64,000 nucleotides of DNA from Lineus longissimus (Eukaryota; Nemertea; Pilidiophora; Heteronemertea; Lineidae). A program made the position numbers and the translations under genes. The stretch is taken from contig NC_088322.1 of NCBI RefSeq assembly GCF_910592395.1, positions 1,302,001-1,366,000 on the forward strand. Direction: 5' to 3'. A model generated the notes under the pieces. That model was not told where the DNA came from. It made no database searches and saw only the letters and a list, made by a program, of their open reading frames with translations. Below, one piece after another: positions 1 to 13,537 of this stretch. Position 1 is the first letter of the stretch. Each line of letters begins with the position of its first letter.

Positions 1-1174
1 ACTACATTTTGGGTCAATATAGTGAAAAATTTGAATGTGCTCAAATCACTCTAATTCATTTAGAATATTGTATTGCTGATGATTTAAGGTCAAAACAAGC
101 TAAAATAATGAGAAAAAAACTTAATTTGACCCAAATAAGAGTCAACCTGACCCCGGTCTAAGTTCGGTTTCATTTTTACAAGTCTTGTTGTGTTGCCATT
201 CATTTTGTAATTTCTTTGAAACTACTTAGGCCTTGATTCTGAAAGTTGTGCCCTGAGCAGCAAATATATTCCTAAATCACATCCTAAATTTTCAGCTCCA
301 TAGCTTGCTTATTCTGGCCAGGGCAGGTCTTTGAATTTGGTGCTGTTGGCTGCAAAATCATGACTTTTTGTCGATTTTGTCCTCTTTCGTCGCTTTGGCA
401 CAGTTGTACCACTCTTTGAAATGTCTCTCATTTCTCCAAAAATGTCCAGATATGACTTTCCTTTGTTGGAGAGTTGTGGGATGTCATGTACATTAGTTTG
501 AAAAAAATCTCAAAATGTTAACCCCTGAAATGTACCTTCATTACACTACATTTTGGGTCAATATAGTGAAAAATTTGAATGTGCTCAAATCACTCTAATT
601 CATTTAGAATATTGTATTGCTGATGATTTAAGGTCAAAACAAGCTAAAATAATGAGAAAAAAACTTAATTTGACCCAAATAAGAGTCAACCTGACCCCGG
701 TCTAAGTTCGGTTTCATTTTTACAAGTCTTGTTGTGTTGCCATTCATTTTGTAATTTCTTTGAAACTACTTAGGCCTTGATTCTGAAAGTTGTGCCCTAA
801 GCAGCAAATATATTCCTAAATCACATCCTAAATTTTCAGCTCCATAGCTTGCTTATTCTGGCCAGGGCAGGTCTTTGAATTTGGTGCTGTTGGCTGCAAA
901 ATCATGACTTTTTGTCGATTTTGTCCTCTTTCGTCGCTTTGGCACAGTTGTACCACTCTTTGAAATGTCTCTCATTTCTCCAAAAATGTCCAGATATGAC
1001 TTTCCTTTGTTGGAGAGTTGTGGGATGTCATGTACATTAGTTTGAAAAAAATCTCAAAATGTTAACCCCTGAAATGTACCTTATTTACACTACATTTTGG
1101 GTCAATATAGTGAAAAATTTGAATGTGCTCAAATCACTCTAATTCATTTAGAATATTGTATTGCTGATGATTTA

Positions 1175-1220
1175 AGGTCAAAACAAGCTAAAATAATGAG
1201 AAAAAAGCTTGTTTTGACCT
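1175..1220. repeat. Perfect 15-bp palindrome arms in satellite unit 3
   Basis: Arms AGGTCAAAACAAGCT (1175-1189) and AGCTTGTTTTGACCT (1206-1220) are separated by a 16-bp A-rich loop. All other units have a diverged right arm (CTTAATTTGACCC, or CTTATTTTGACCC in the unit starting at 2625), so only this unit can form the full hairpin. Confidence 0.9.
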
Positions 1221-1630
1221 AAATAAGAGTCAACCTGACCCCGGTCTAAGTTCGGTTTCATTTTTACAAGTCTTGTTGTGTTGCCATTCATTTTGTAATT
1301 TCTTTGAAACTACTTAGGCCTTGATTCTGAAAGTTGTGCCCTAAGCAGCAAATATATTCCTAAATCACATCCTAAATTTTCAGCTCCATAGCTTGCTTAT
1401 TCTGGCCAGGGCAGGTCTTTGAATTTGGTGCTGTTGGCTGCAAAATCATGACTTTTTGTCGATTTTGTCCTCTTTCGTCGCTTTGGCACAGTTGTACCAC
1501 TCTTTGAAATGTCTCTCATTTCTCCAAAAATGTCCAGATATGACTTTCCTTTGTTGGAGAGTTGTGGGATGTCATGTACATTAGTTTGAAAAAAATCTCA
1601 AAATGTTAACCCCTGAAATGTACCTTCATT

Positions 1631-2073
1631 GAGACAAGACCACTAATGAATATTCATAGGTTGGAGGGTCGAGGCCTATCAATTAGACGAGTGCATGTTT
1701 TTTACTCTCAAGTACATATTTGGAGAGGTATTGAAAAAATATTTGCTGTGGCAAGTCTACAGATATAAAGAAATTATTTGATGAAAAAATTAATTTCGAA
1801 TTTTGCTAATTGGGTAATAGGGGGCGTGTTTTGAGTTTTTTCTGCCAGTTGGCTGAAAACAGTGGAAATATCAAAGTCTGTCTAATTTGTCGATTATAAA
1901 AAAATTTCCGTGGTCAATCACCAATTTCCATCGCACCAGTTACTCGCAAGACTAACCCGTATATCATATCCGAATTTCAGTTTCACTACTTGACGCGTTT
2001 GTTGATGCGTCGCGGTCAAACATTGACAATTTAACTGCTAAAAGGCTTAAAAAATCAATTGTGGTCTTGTCTC
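1631..2073. mobile_element. 443-bp TIR element (MITE-like), copy 1
   Basis: It starts GAGACAAGACCAC and ends with the exact inverse GTGGTCTTGTCTC. It is non-coding and AT-rich. It lies between satellite left flank CCTTCATT and right flank TATTTACACTAC, the same site used by the other array copies. I do not recognise the superfamily from the TIR. Confidence 0.85.
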
Positions 2074-3166
2074 TATTTACACTACATTTTGGGTCAATAT
2101 AGTGAAAAATTTGAATGTGCTCAAATCACTCTAATTCATTTAGAATATTGTATTGCTGATGATTTAAGGTCAAAACAAGCTAAAATAATGAGAAAAAAAC
2201 TTAATTTGACCCAAATAAGAGTCAACCTGACCCCGGTCTAAGTTCGGTTTCATTTTTACAAGTCTTGTTGTGTTGCCATTCATTTTGTAATTTCTTTGAA
2301 ACTACTTAGGCCTTGATTCTGAAAGTTGTGCCCTGAGCAGCAAATATATTCCTAAATCACATCCTAAATTTTCAGCTCCATAGCTTGCTTATTCTGGCCA
2401 GGGCAGGTCTTTGAATTTGGTGCTGTTGGCTGCAAAATCATGACTTTTTGTCGATTTTGTCCTCTTTCGTCGCTTTGGCACAGTTGTACCACTCTTTGAA
2501 ATGTCTCTCATTTCTCCAAAAATGTCCAGATATGACTTTCCTTTGTTGGAGAGTTGTGGGATGTCATGTACATTAGTTTGAAAAAAATCTCAAAATGTTA
2601 ACCCCTGAAATGTACCTTATTTACACTACATTTTGGGTCAATATAGTGAAAAATTTGAATGTGCTCAAATCACTCTAATTCATTTAGAATATTGTATTGC
2701 TGATGATTTAAGGTCAAAACAAGCTAAAATAATGAGAAAAAAACTTATTTTGACCCAAATAAGAGTCAACCTGACCCCGGTCTAAGTTCGGTTTCATTTT
2801 TACAAGTCTTGTTGTGTTGCCATTCATTTTGTAATTTCTTTGAAACTACTTAGGCCTTGATTCTGAAAGTTGTGCCCTAAGCAGCAAATATATTCCTAAA
2901 TCACATCCTAAATTTTCAGCTCCATAGCTTGCTTATTCTGGCCAGGGCAGGTCTTTGAATTTGGTGCTGTTGGCTGCAAAATCATGACTTTTTGTCGATT
3001 TTGTCCTCTTTCGTCGCTTTGGCACAGTTGTACCACTCTTTGAAATGTCTCTCATTTCTCCAAAAATGTCCAGATATGACTTTCCTTTGTTGGAGAGTTG
3101 TGGGATGTCATGTACATTAGTTTGAAAAAAATCTCAAAATGTTAACCCCTGAAATGTACCTTCATT

Positions 3167-3609
3167 GAGACAAGACCACTAATGAATATTCATAGGTTGG
3201 AGGGTCGAGGCCTATCAATTAGACGAGTGCATGTTTTTTACTCTCAAGTACATATTTGGAGAGGTATTGAAAAAATATTTGCTGTGGCAAGTCTACAGAT
3301 ATAAAGAAATTATTTGATGAAAAAATTAATTTCGAATTTTGCTAATTGGGTAATAGGGGGCGTGTTTTGAGTTTTTTCTGCCAGTTGGCTGAAAACAGTG
3401 GAAATATCAAAGTCTGTCTAATTTGTCGATTATAAAAAAATTTCCGTGGTCAATCACCAATTTCCATCGCACCAGTTACTCGCAAGACTAACCCGTATAT
3501 CATATCCGAATTTCAGTTTCACTACTTGACGCGTTTGTTGATGCGTCGCGGTCAAACATTGACAATTTAACTGCTAAAAGGCTTAAAAAATCAATTGTGG
3601 TCTTGTCTC
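3167..3609. mobile_element. 443-bp TIR element, copy 2
   Basis: Same 13-bp TIRs, same length and same flanks as the copy at 1631; it lies between satellite units starting at 2625 and 3617. Confidence 0.85.
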
Positions 3610-5231
3610 TATTTACACTACATTTTGGGTCAATATAGTGAAAAATTTGAATGTGCTCAAATCACTCTAATTCATTTAGAATATTGTATTGCTGATGATT
3701 TAAGGTCAAAACAAGCTAAAATAATGAGAAAAAAACTTAATTTGACCCAAATAAGAGTCAACCTGACCCCGGTCTAAGTTCGGTTTCATTTTTACAAGTC
3801 TTGTTGTGTTGCCATTCATTTTGTAATTTCTTTGAAACTACTTAGGCCTTGATTCTGAAAGTTGTGCCCTAAGCAGCAAATATATTCCTAAATCACATCC
3901 TAAATTTTCAGCTCCATAGCTTGCTTATTCTGGCCAGGGCAGGTCTTTGAATTTGGTGCTGTTGGCTGCAAAATCATGACTTTTTGTCGATTTTGTCCTC
4001 TTTCGTCGCTTTGGCACAGTTGTACCACTCTTTGAAATGTCTCTCATTTCTCCAAAAATGTCCAGATATGACTTTCCTTTGTTGGAGAGTTGTGGGATGT
4101 CATGTACATTAGTTTGAAAAAAATCTCAAAATGTTAACCCCTGAAATGTACCTTTATTTACACTACATTTTGGGTCAATATAGTGAAAAATTTGAATGTG
4201 CTCAAATCACTCTAATTCATTTAGAATATTGTATTGCTGATGATTTAAGGTCAAAACAAGCTAAAATAATGAGAAAAAAACTTAATTTGACCCAAATAAG
4301 AGTCAACCTGACCCCGGTCTAAGTTCGGTTTCATTTTTACAAGTCTTGTTGTGTTGCCATTCATTTTGTAATTTCTTTGAAACTACTTAGGCCTTGATTC
4401 TGAAAGTTGTGCCCTAAGCAGCAAATATATTCCTAAATCACATCCTAAATTTTCAGCTCCATAGCTTGCTTATTCTGGCCAGGGCAGGTCTTTGAATTTG
4501 GTGCTGTTGGCTGCAAAATCATGACTTTTTGTCGATTTTGTCCTCTTTCGTCGCTTTGGCACAGTTGTACCACTCTTTGAAATGTCTCTCATTTCTCCAA
4601 AAATGTCCAGATATGACTTTCCTTTGTTGGAGAGTTGTGGGATGTCATGTACATTAGTTTGAAAAAAATCTCAAAATGTTAACCCCTGAAATGTACCTTC
4701 ATTACACTACATTTTGGGTCAATATAGTGAAAAATTTGAATGTGCTCAAATCACTCTAATTCATTTAGAATATTGTATTGCTGATGATTTAAGGTCAAAA
4801 CAAGCTAAAATAATGAGAAAAAAACTTAATTTGACCCAAATAAGAGTCAACCTGACCCCGGTCTAAGTTCGGTTTCATTTTTACAAGTCTTGTTGTGTTG
4901 CCATTCATTTTGTAATTTCTTTGAAACTACTTAGGCCTTGATTCTGAAAGTTGTGCCCTAAGCAGCAAATATATTCCTAAATCACATCCTAAATTTTCAG
5001 CTCCATAGCTTGCTTATTCTGGCCAGGGCAGGTCTTTGAATTTGGTGCTGTTGGCTGCAAAATCATGACTTTTTGTCGATTTTGTCCTCTTTCGTCGCTT
5101 TGGCACAGTTGTACCACTCTTTGAAATGTCTCTCATTTCTCCAAAAATGTCCAGATATGACTTTCCTTTGTTGGAGAGTTGTGGGATGTCATGTACATTA
5201 GTTTGAAAAAAATCTCAAAATGTTAACCCCT

Positions 5232-5667
5232 GACCACTAATGAATATTCATAGGTTGGAGGGTCGAGGCCTATCAATTAGACGAGTGCATGTTTTTTACT
5301 CTCAAGTACATATTTGGAGAGGTATTGAAAAAATATTTGCTGTGGCAAGTCTACAGATATAAAGAAATTATTTGATGAAAAAATTAATTTCGAATTTTGC
5401 TAATTGGGTAATAGGGGGCGTGTTTTGAGTTTTTTCTGCCAGTTGGCTGAAAACAGTGGAAATATCAAAGTCTGTCTAATTTGTCGATTATAAAAAAATT
5501 TCCGTGGTCAATCACCAATTTCCATCGCACCAGTTACTCGCAAGACTAACCCGTATATCATATCCGAATTTCAGTTTCACTACTTGACGCGTTTGTTGAT
5601 GCGTCGCGGTCAAACATTGACAATTTAACTGCTAAAAGGCTTAAAAAATCAATTGTGGTCTTGTCTC
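5232..5667. mobile_element. 443-bp TIR element, copy 3, left end truncated
   Basis: The first 7 bases of the left TIR and the end of the preceding satellite unit are missing; the junction reads AACCCCTGACCACTAATG. The right flank is also shortened, to TACACTAC. A deletion through a short shared GA/TGA overlap explains the left junction. Confidence 0.85.
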
Positions 5668-6212
5668 TACACTACATTTTGGGTCAATATAGTGAAAAAT
5701 TTGAATGTGCTCAAATCACTCTAATTCATTTAGAATATTGTATTGCTGATGATTTAAGGTCAAAACAAGCTAAAATAATGAGAAAAAAACTTAATTTGAC
5801 CCAAATAAGAGTCAACCTGACCCCGGTCTAAGTTCGGTTTCATTTTTACAAGTCTTGTTGTGTTGCCATTCATTTTGTAATTTCTTTGAAACTACTTAGG
5901 CCTTGATTCTGAAAGTTGTGCCCTAAGCAGCAAATATATTCCTAAATCACATCCTAAATTTTCAGCTCCATAGCTTGCTTATTCTGGCCAGGGCAGGTCT
6001 TTGAATTTGGTGCTGTTGGCTGCAAAATCATGACTTTTTGTCGATTTTGTCCTCTTTCGTCGCTTTGGCACAGTTGTACCACTCTTTGAAATGTCTCTCA
6101 TTTCTCCAAAAATGTCCAGATATGACTTTCCTTTGTTGGAGAGTTGTGGGATGTCATGTACATTAGTTTGAAAAAAATCTCAAAATGTTAACCCCTGAAA
6201 TGTACCTTCATT

Positions 6213-6655
6213 GAGACAAGACCACTAATGAATATTCATAGGTTGGAGGGTCGAGGCCTATCAATTAGACGAGTGCATGTTTTTTACTCTCAAGTACATA
6301 TTTGGAGAGGTATTGAAAAAATATTTGCTGTGGCAAGTCTACAGATATAAAGAAATTATTTGATGAAAAAATTAATTTCGAATTTTGCTAATTGGGTAAT
6401 AGGGGGCGTGTTTTGAGTTTTTTCTGCCAGTTGGCTGAAAACAGTGGAAATATCAAAGTCTGTCTAATTTGTCGATTATAAAAAAATTTCCGTGGTCAAT
6501 CACCAATTTCCATCGCACCAGTTACTCGCAAGACTAACCCGTATATCATATCCGAATTTCAGTTTCACTACTTGACGCGTTTGTTGATGCGTCGCGGTCA
6601 AACATTGACAATTTAACTGCTAAAAGGCTTAAAAAATCAATTGTGGTCTTGTCTC
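6213..6655. mobile_element. 443-bp TIR element, copy 4
   Basis: Both TIRs are complete and the flanks are standard; it lies between satellite units starting at 5671 and 6663. Confidence 0.85.
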
Positions 6656-9600
6656 TATTTACACTACATTTTGGGTCAATATAGTGAAAAATTTGAATGT
6701 GCTCAAATCACTCTAATTCATTTAGAATATTGTATTGCTGATGATTTAAGGTCAAAACAAGCTAAAATAATGAGAAAAAAACTTAATTTGACCCAAATAA
6801 GAGTCAACCTGACCCCGGTCTAAGTTCGGTTTCATTTTTACAAGTCTTGTTGTGTTGCCATTCATTTTGTAATTTCTTTGAAACTACTTAGGCCTTGATT
6901 CTGAAAGTTGTGCCCTAAGCAGCAAATATATTCCTAAATCACATCCTAAATTTTCAGCTCCATAGCTTGCTTATTCTGGCCAGGGCAGGTCTTTGAATTT
7001 GGTGCTGTTGGCTGCAAAATCATGACTTTTTGTCGATTTTGTCCTCTTTCGTCGCTTTGGCACAGTTGTACCACTCTTTGAAATGTCTCTCATTTCTCCA
7101 AAAATGTCCAGATATGACTTTCCTTTGTTGGAGAGTTGTGGGATGTCATGTACATTAGTTTGAAAAAAATCTCAAAATGTTAACCCCTGAAATGTACCTT
7201 CATTACACTACATTTTGGGTCAATATAGTGAAAAATTTGAATGTGCTCAAATCACTCTAATTCATTTAGAATATTGTATTGCTGATGATTTAAGGTCAAA
7301 ACAAGCTAAAATAATGAGAAAAAAACTTAATTTGACCCAAATAAGAGTCAACCTGACCCCGGTCTAAGTTCGGTTTCATTTTTACAAGTCTTGTTGTGTT
7401 GCCATTCATTTTGTAATTTCTTTGAAACTACTTAGGCCTTGATTCTGAAAGTTGTGCCCTAAGCAGCAAATATATTCCTAAATCACATCCTAAATTTTCA
7501 GCTCCATAGCTTGCTTATTCTGGCCAGGGCAGGTCTTTGAATTTGGTGCTGTTGGCTGCAAAATCATGACTTTTTGTCGATTTTGTCCTCTTTCGTCGCT
7601 TTGGCACAGTTGTACCACTCTTTGAAATGTCTCTCATTTCTCCAAAAATGTCCAGATATGACTTTCCTTTGTTGGAGAGTTGTGGGATGTCATGTACATT
7701 AGTTTGAAAAAAATCTCAAAATGTTAACCCCTGAAATGTACCTTCATTACACTACATTTTGGGTCAATATAGTGAAAAATTTGAATGTGCTCAAATCACT
7801 CTAATTCATTTAGAATATTGTATTGCTGATGATTTAAGGTCAAAACAAGCTAAAATAATGAGAAAAAAACTTAATTTGACCCAAATAAGAGTCAACCTGA
7901 CCCCGGTCTAAGTTCGGTTTCATTTTTACAAGTCTTGTTGTGTTGCCATTCATTTTGTAATTTCTTTGAAACTACTTAGGCCTTGATTCTGAAAGTTGTG
8001 CCCTGAGCAGCAAATATATTCCTAAATCACATCCTAAATTTTCAGCTCCATAGCTTGCTTATTCTGGCCAGGGCAGGTCTTTGAATTTGGTGCTGTTGGC
8101 TGCAAAATCATGACTTTTTGTCGATTTTGTCCTCTTTCGTCGCTTTGGCACAGTTGTACCACTCTTTGAAATGTCTCTCATTTCTCCAAAAATGTCCAGA
8201 TATGACTTTCCTTTGTTGGAGAGTTGTGGGATGTCATGTACATTAGTTTGAAAAAAATCTCAAAATGTTAACCCCTGAAATGTACCTTATTTACACTACA
8301 TTTTGGGTCAATATAGTGAAAAATTTGAATGTGCTCAAATCACTCTAATTCATTTAGAATATTGTATTGCTGATGATTTAAGGTCAAAACAAGCTAAAAT
8401 AATGAGAAAAAAACTTAATTTGACCCAAATAAGAGTCAACCTGACCCCGGTCTAAGTTCGGTTTCATTTTTACAAGTCTTGTTGTGTTGCCATTCATTTT
8501 GTAATTTCTTTGAAACTACTTAGGCCTTGATTCTGAAAGTTGTGCCCTAAGCAGCAAATATATTCCTAAATCACATCCTAAATTTTCAGCTCCATAGCTT
8601 GCTTATTCTGGCCAGGGCAGGTCTTTGAATTTGGTGCTGTTGGCTGCAAAATCATGACTTTTTGTCGATTTTGTCCTCTTTCGTCGCTTTGGCACAGTTG
8701 TACCACTCTTTGAAATGTCTCTCATTTCTCCAAAAATGTCCAGATATGACTTTCCTTTGTTGGAGAGTTGTGGGATGTCATGTACATTAGTTTGAAAAAA
8801 AATCTCAAAATGTTAACCCCTGAAATGTACCTTATTTACACTACATTTTGGGTCAATATAGTGAAAAATTTGAATGTGCTCAAATCACTCTAATTCATTT
8901 AGAATATTGTATTGCTGATGATTTAAGGTCAAAACAAGCTAAAATAATGAGAAAAAAACTTAATTTGACCCAAATAAGAGTCAACCTGACCCCGGTCTAA
9001 GTTCGGTTTCATTTTTACAAGTCTTGTTGTGTTGCCATTCATTTTGTAATTTCTTTGAAACTACTTAGGCCTTGATTCTGAAAGTTGTGCCCTAAGCAGC
9101 AAATATATTCCTAAATCACATCCTAAATTTTCAGCTCCATAGCTTGCTTATTCTGGCCAGGGCAGGTCTTTGAATTTGGTGCTGTTGGCTGCAAAATCAT
9201 GACTTTTTGTCGATTTTGTCCTCTTTCGTCGCTTTGGGCACAGTTGTACCACTCTTTGAAATGTCTCTCATTTCTCCAAAAATGTCCAGATATGACTTTC
9301 CTTTGTTGGAGAGTTGTGGGATGTCATGTACATTAGTTTGAAAAAAATCTCAAATGTTAACCCCTGAAATGTACCTTCATTACACTACATTTTGGGTCAA
9401 TATAGTGAAAAATTTGAATGTGCTCAAATCACTCTAATTCATTTAGAATATTGTATTGCTGATGATTTAAGGTCAAAACAAGCTAAAATAATGAGAAAAA
9501 AACTTAATTTGACCTTAAATAAGAGTCAACCTGACCCCGGTCTAAGTTCGGTTTCATTTTTACAAGTCTTGTTGTGTTGCCATTCATTTTGTAATTTCTT

Positions 9601-11012
9601 TGAAACTACTTAGGCCTTGATTCTGAAAGTTGTGCCCTAAGCAGCAAATATATTCCTAAATCACATCCTAAATTTTCAGCTCCATAGCTTGCTTATTCTG
9701 GCCAGGGCAGGTCTTTGAATTTGGTGCTGTTGGCTGCAAAATCATGACTTTTTGTCGATTTTGTCCTCTTTCGTCGCTTTGGCACAGTTGTACCACTCTT
9801 TGAAATGTCTCTCATTTCTCCAAAAATGTCCAGATATGACTTTCCTTTGTTGGAGAGTTGTGGGATGTCATGTACATTAGTTTGAAAAAAATCTCAAAAT
9901 GTTAACCCCTGAAATGTACCTTATTTACACTACATTTTGGGTCAATATAGTGAAAAATTTGAATGTGCTCAAATCACTCTAATTCATTTAGAATATTGTA
10001 TTGCTGATGATTTAAGGTCAAAACAAGCTAAAATAATGAGAAAAAAACTTAATTTGACCCAAATAAGAGTCAACCTGACCCCGGTCTAAGTTCGGTTTCA
10101 TTTTTACAAGTCTTGTTGTGTTGCCATTCATTTTGTAATTTCTTTGAAACTACTTAGGCCTTGATTCTGAAAGTTGTGCCCTGAGCAGCAAATATATTCC
10201 TAAATCACATCCTAAATTTTCAGCTCCATAGCTTGCTTATTCTGGCCAGGGCAGGTCTTTGAATTTGGTGCTGTTGGCTGCAAAATCATGACTTTTTGTC
10301 GATTTTGTCCTCTTTCGTCGCTTTGGCACAGTTGTACCACTCTTTGAAATGTCTCTCATTTCTCCAAAAATGTCCAGATATGACTTTCCTTTGTTGGAGA
10401 GTTGTGGGATGTCATGTACATTAGTTTGAAAAAAATCTCAAAATGTTAACCCCTGAAATGTACCTTTATTTACACTACATTTTGGGTCAATATAGTGAAA
10501 AATTTGAATGTGCTCAAATCACTCTAATTCATTTAGAATATTGTATTGCTGATGATTAGGTCAAAACAAGCTAAAATAATGAGAAAAAAACTTAATTTGA
10601 CCCAAATAAGAGTCAACCTGACCCCGGTCTAAGTTCGGTTTCATTTTTACAAGTCTTGTTGTGTTGCCATTCATTTTGTAATTTCTTTGAAACTACTTAG
10701 GCCTTGATTCTGAAAGTTGTGCCCTGAGCAGCAAATATATTCCTAAATCACATCCTAAATTTTCAGCTCCATAGCTTGCTTATTCTGGCCAGGGCAGGTC
10801 TTTGAATTTGGTGCTGTTGGCTGCAAAATCATGACTTTTTGTCGATTTTGTCCTCTTTCGTCGCTTTGGCACAGTTGTACCACTCTTTGAAATGTCTCTC
10901 ATTTCTCCAAAAATGTCCAGATATGACTTTCCTTTGTTGGAGAGTTGTGGGATGTCATGTACATTAGTTTGAAAAAATCTCAAAATGTTAACCCCTGAAA
11001 TGTACCTTCATT

Positions 11013-11456
11013 GAGACAAGACCACTAATGAATATTCATAGGTTGGAGGGTCGAGGCCTATCAATTAGACGAGTGCATGTTTTTTACTCTCAAGTACATA
11101 TTTGGAGAGGTATTGAAAAAATATTTGCTGTGGCAAGTCTACAGATATAAAGAAATTATTTGATGAAAAAATTAATTTCGAATTTTGCTAATTGGGTAAT
11201 AGGGGGCGTGTTTTGAGTTTTTTTCTGCCAGTTGGCTGAAAACAGTGGAAATATCAAAGTCTGTCTAATTTGTCGATTATAAAAAAATTTCCGTGGTCAA
11301 TCACCAATTTCCATCGCACCAGTTACTCGCAAGACTAACCCGTATATCATATCCGAATTTCAGTTTCACTACTTGACGCGTTTGTTGATGCGTCGCGGTC
11401 AAACATTGACAATTTAACTGCTAAAAGGCTTAAAAAATCAATTGTGGTCTTGTCTC
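11013..11456. mobile_element. 443-bp TIR element, copy 5 (444 bp)
   Basis: Both TIRs are complete. One extra T in an internal T run makes it 444 bp; the same variant recurs in the copy at 19435, so these two are likely sister copies. Confidence 0.85.
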
Positions 11457-13094
11457 TATTTACACTACATTTTGGGTCAATATAGTGAAAAATTTGAATG
11501 TGCTCAAATCACTCTAATTCATTTAGAATATTGTATTGCTGATGATTTAAGGTCAAAACAAGCTAAAATAATGAGAAAAAAACTTAATTTGACCCAAATA
11601 AGAGTCAACCTGACCCCGGTCTAAGTTCGGTTTCATTTTTACAAGTCTTGTTGTGTTGCCATTCATTTTGTAATTTCTTTGAAACTACTTAGGCCTTGAT
11701 TCTGAAAGTTGTGCCCTAAGCAGCAAATATATTCCTAAATCACATCCTAAATTTTCAGCTCCATAGCTTGCTTATTCTGGCCAGGGCAGGTCTTTGAATT
11801 TGGTGCTGTTGGCTGCAAAATCATGACTTTTTGTCGATTTTGTCCTCTTTCGTCGCTTTGGCACAGTTGTACCACTCTTTGAAATGTCTCTCATTTCTCC
11901 AAAAATGTCCAGATATGACTTTCCTTTGTTGGAGAGTTGTGGGATGTCATGTACATTAGTTTGAAAAAAATCTCAAAATGTTAACCCCTGAAATGTACCT
12001 TCATTACACTACATTTTGGGTCAAATATAGTGAAAAATTTGAATGTGCTCAAATCACTCTAATTCATTTAGAATATTGTATTGCTGATGATTTAAGGTCA
12101 AAACAAGCTAAAATAATGAGAAAAAAACTTAATTTGACCCAAATAAGAGTCAACCTGACCCCGGTCTAAGTTCGGTTTCATTTTTACAAGTCTTGTTGTG
12201 TTGCCATTCATTTTGTAATTTCTTTGAAACTACTTAGGCCTTGATTCTGAAAGTTGTGCCCTAAGCAGCAAATATATTCCTAAATCACATCCTAAATTTT
12301 CAGCTCCATAGCTTGCTTATTCTGGCCAGGGCAGGTCTTTGAATTTGGTGCTGTTGGCTGCAAAATCATGACTTTTTGTCGATTTTGTCCTCTTTCGTCG
12401 CTTTGGCACAGTTGTACCACTCTTTGAAATGTCTCTCATTTCTCCAAAAATGTCCAGATATGACTTTCCTTTGTTGGAGAGTTGTGGGATGTCATGTACA
12501 TTAGTTTGAAAAAAATCTCAAAATGTTAACCCCTGAAATGTACCTTCATTACACTACATTTTGGGTCAATATAGTGAAAAATTTGAATGTGCTCAAATCA
12601 CTCTAATTCATTTAGAATATTGTATTGCTGATGATTTAAGGTCAAAACAAGCTAAAATAATGAGAAAAAAACTTAATTTGACCCAAATAAGAGTCAACCT
12701 GACCCCGGTCTAAGTTCGGTTTCATTTTTACAAGTCTTGTTGTGTTGCCATTCATTTTGTAATTTCTTTGAAACTACTTAGGCCTTGATTCTGAAAGTTG
12801 TGCCCTAAGCAGCAAATATATTCCTAAATCACATCCTAAATTTTCAGCTCCATAGCTTGCTTATTCTGGCCAGGGCAGGTCTTTGAATTTGGTGCTGTTG
12901 GCTGCAAAATCATGACTTTTTGTCGATTTTGTCCTCTTTCGTCGCTTTGGCACAGTTGTACCACTCTTTGAAATGTCTCTCATTTCTCCAAAAATGTCCA
13001 GATATGACTTTCCTTTGTTGGAGAGTTGTGGGATGTCATGTACATTAGTTTGAAAAAAATCTCAAAATGTTAACCCCTGAAATGTACCTTCATT

Positions 13095-13537
13095 GAGACA
13101 AGACCACTAATGAATATTCATAGGTTGGAGGGTCGAGGCCTATCAATTAGACGAGTGCATGTTTTTTACTCTCAAGTACATATTTGGAGAGGTATTGAAA
13201 AAATATTTGCTGTGGCAAGTCTACAGATATAAAGAAATTATTTGATGAAAAAATTAATTTCGAATTTTGCTAATTGGGTAATAGGGGGCGTGTTTTGAGT
13301 TTTTTCTGCCAGTTGGCTGAAAACAGTGGAAATATCAAAGTCTGTCTAATTTGTCGATTATAAAAAAATTTCCGTGGTCAATCACCAATTTCCATCGCAC
13401 CAGTTACTCGCAAGACTAACCCGTATATCATATCCGAATTTCAGTTTCACTACTTGACGCGTTTGTTGATGCGTCGCGGTCAAACATTGACAATTTAACT
13501 GCTAAAAGGCTTAAAAAATCAATTGTGGTCTTGTCTC
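13095..13537. mobile_element. 443-bp TIR element, copy 6
   Basis: Both TIRs are complete; it lies between satellite units starting at 12553 and 13545. Confidence 0.85.

Noticed and set aside
10780-10983. Minus-strand 67-codon frame in one satellite unit
   Set aside because: It is created by a single-base deletion in an A run of one unit; other units lack it.
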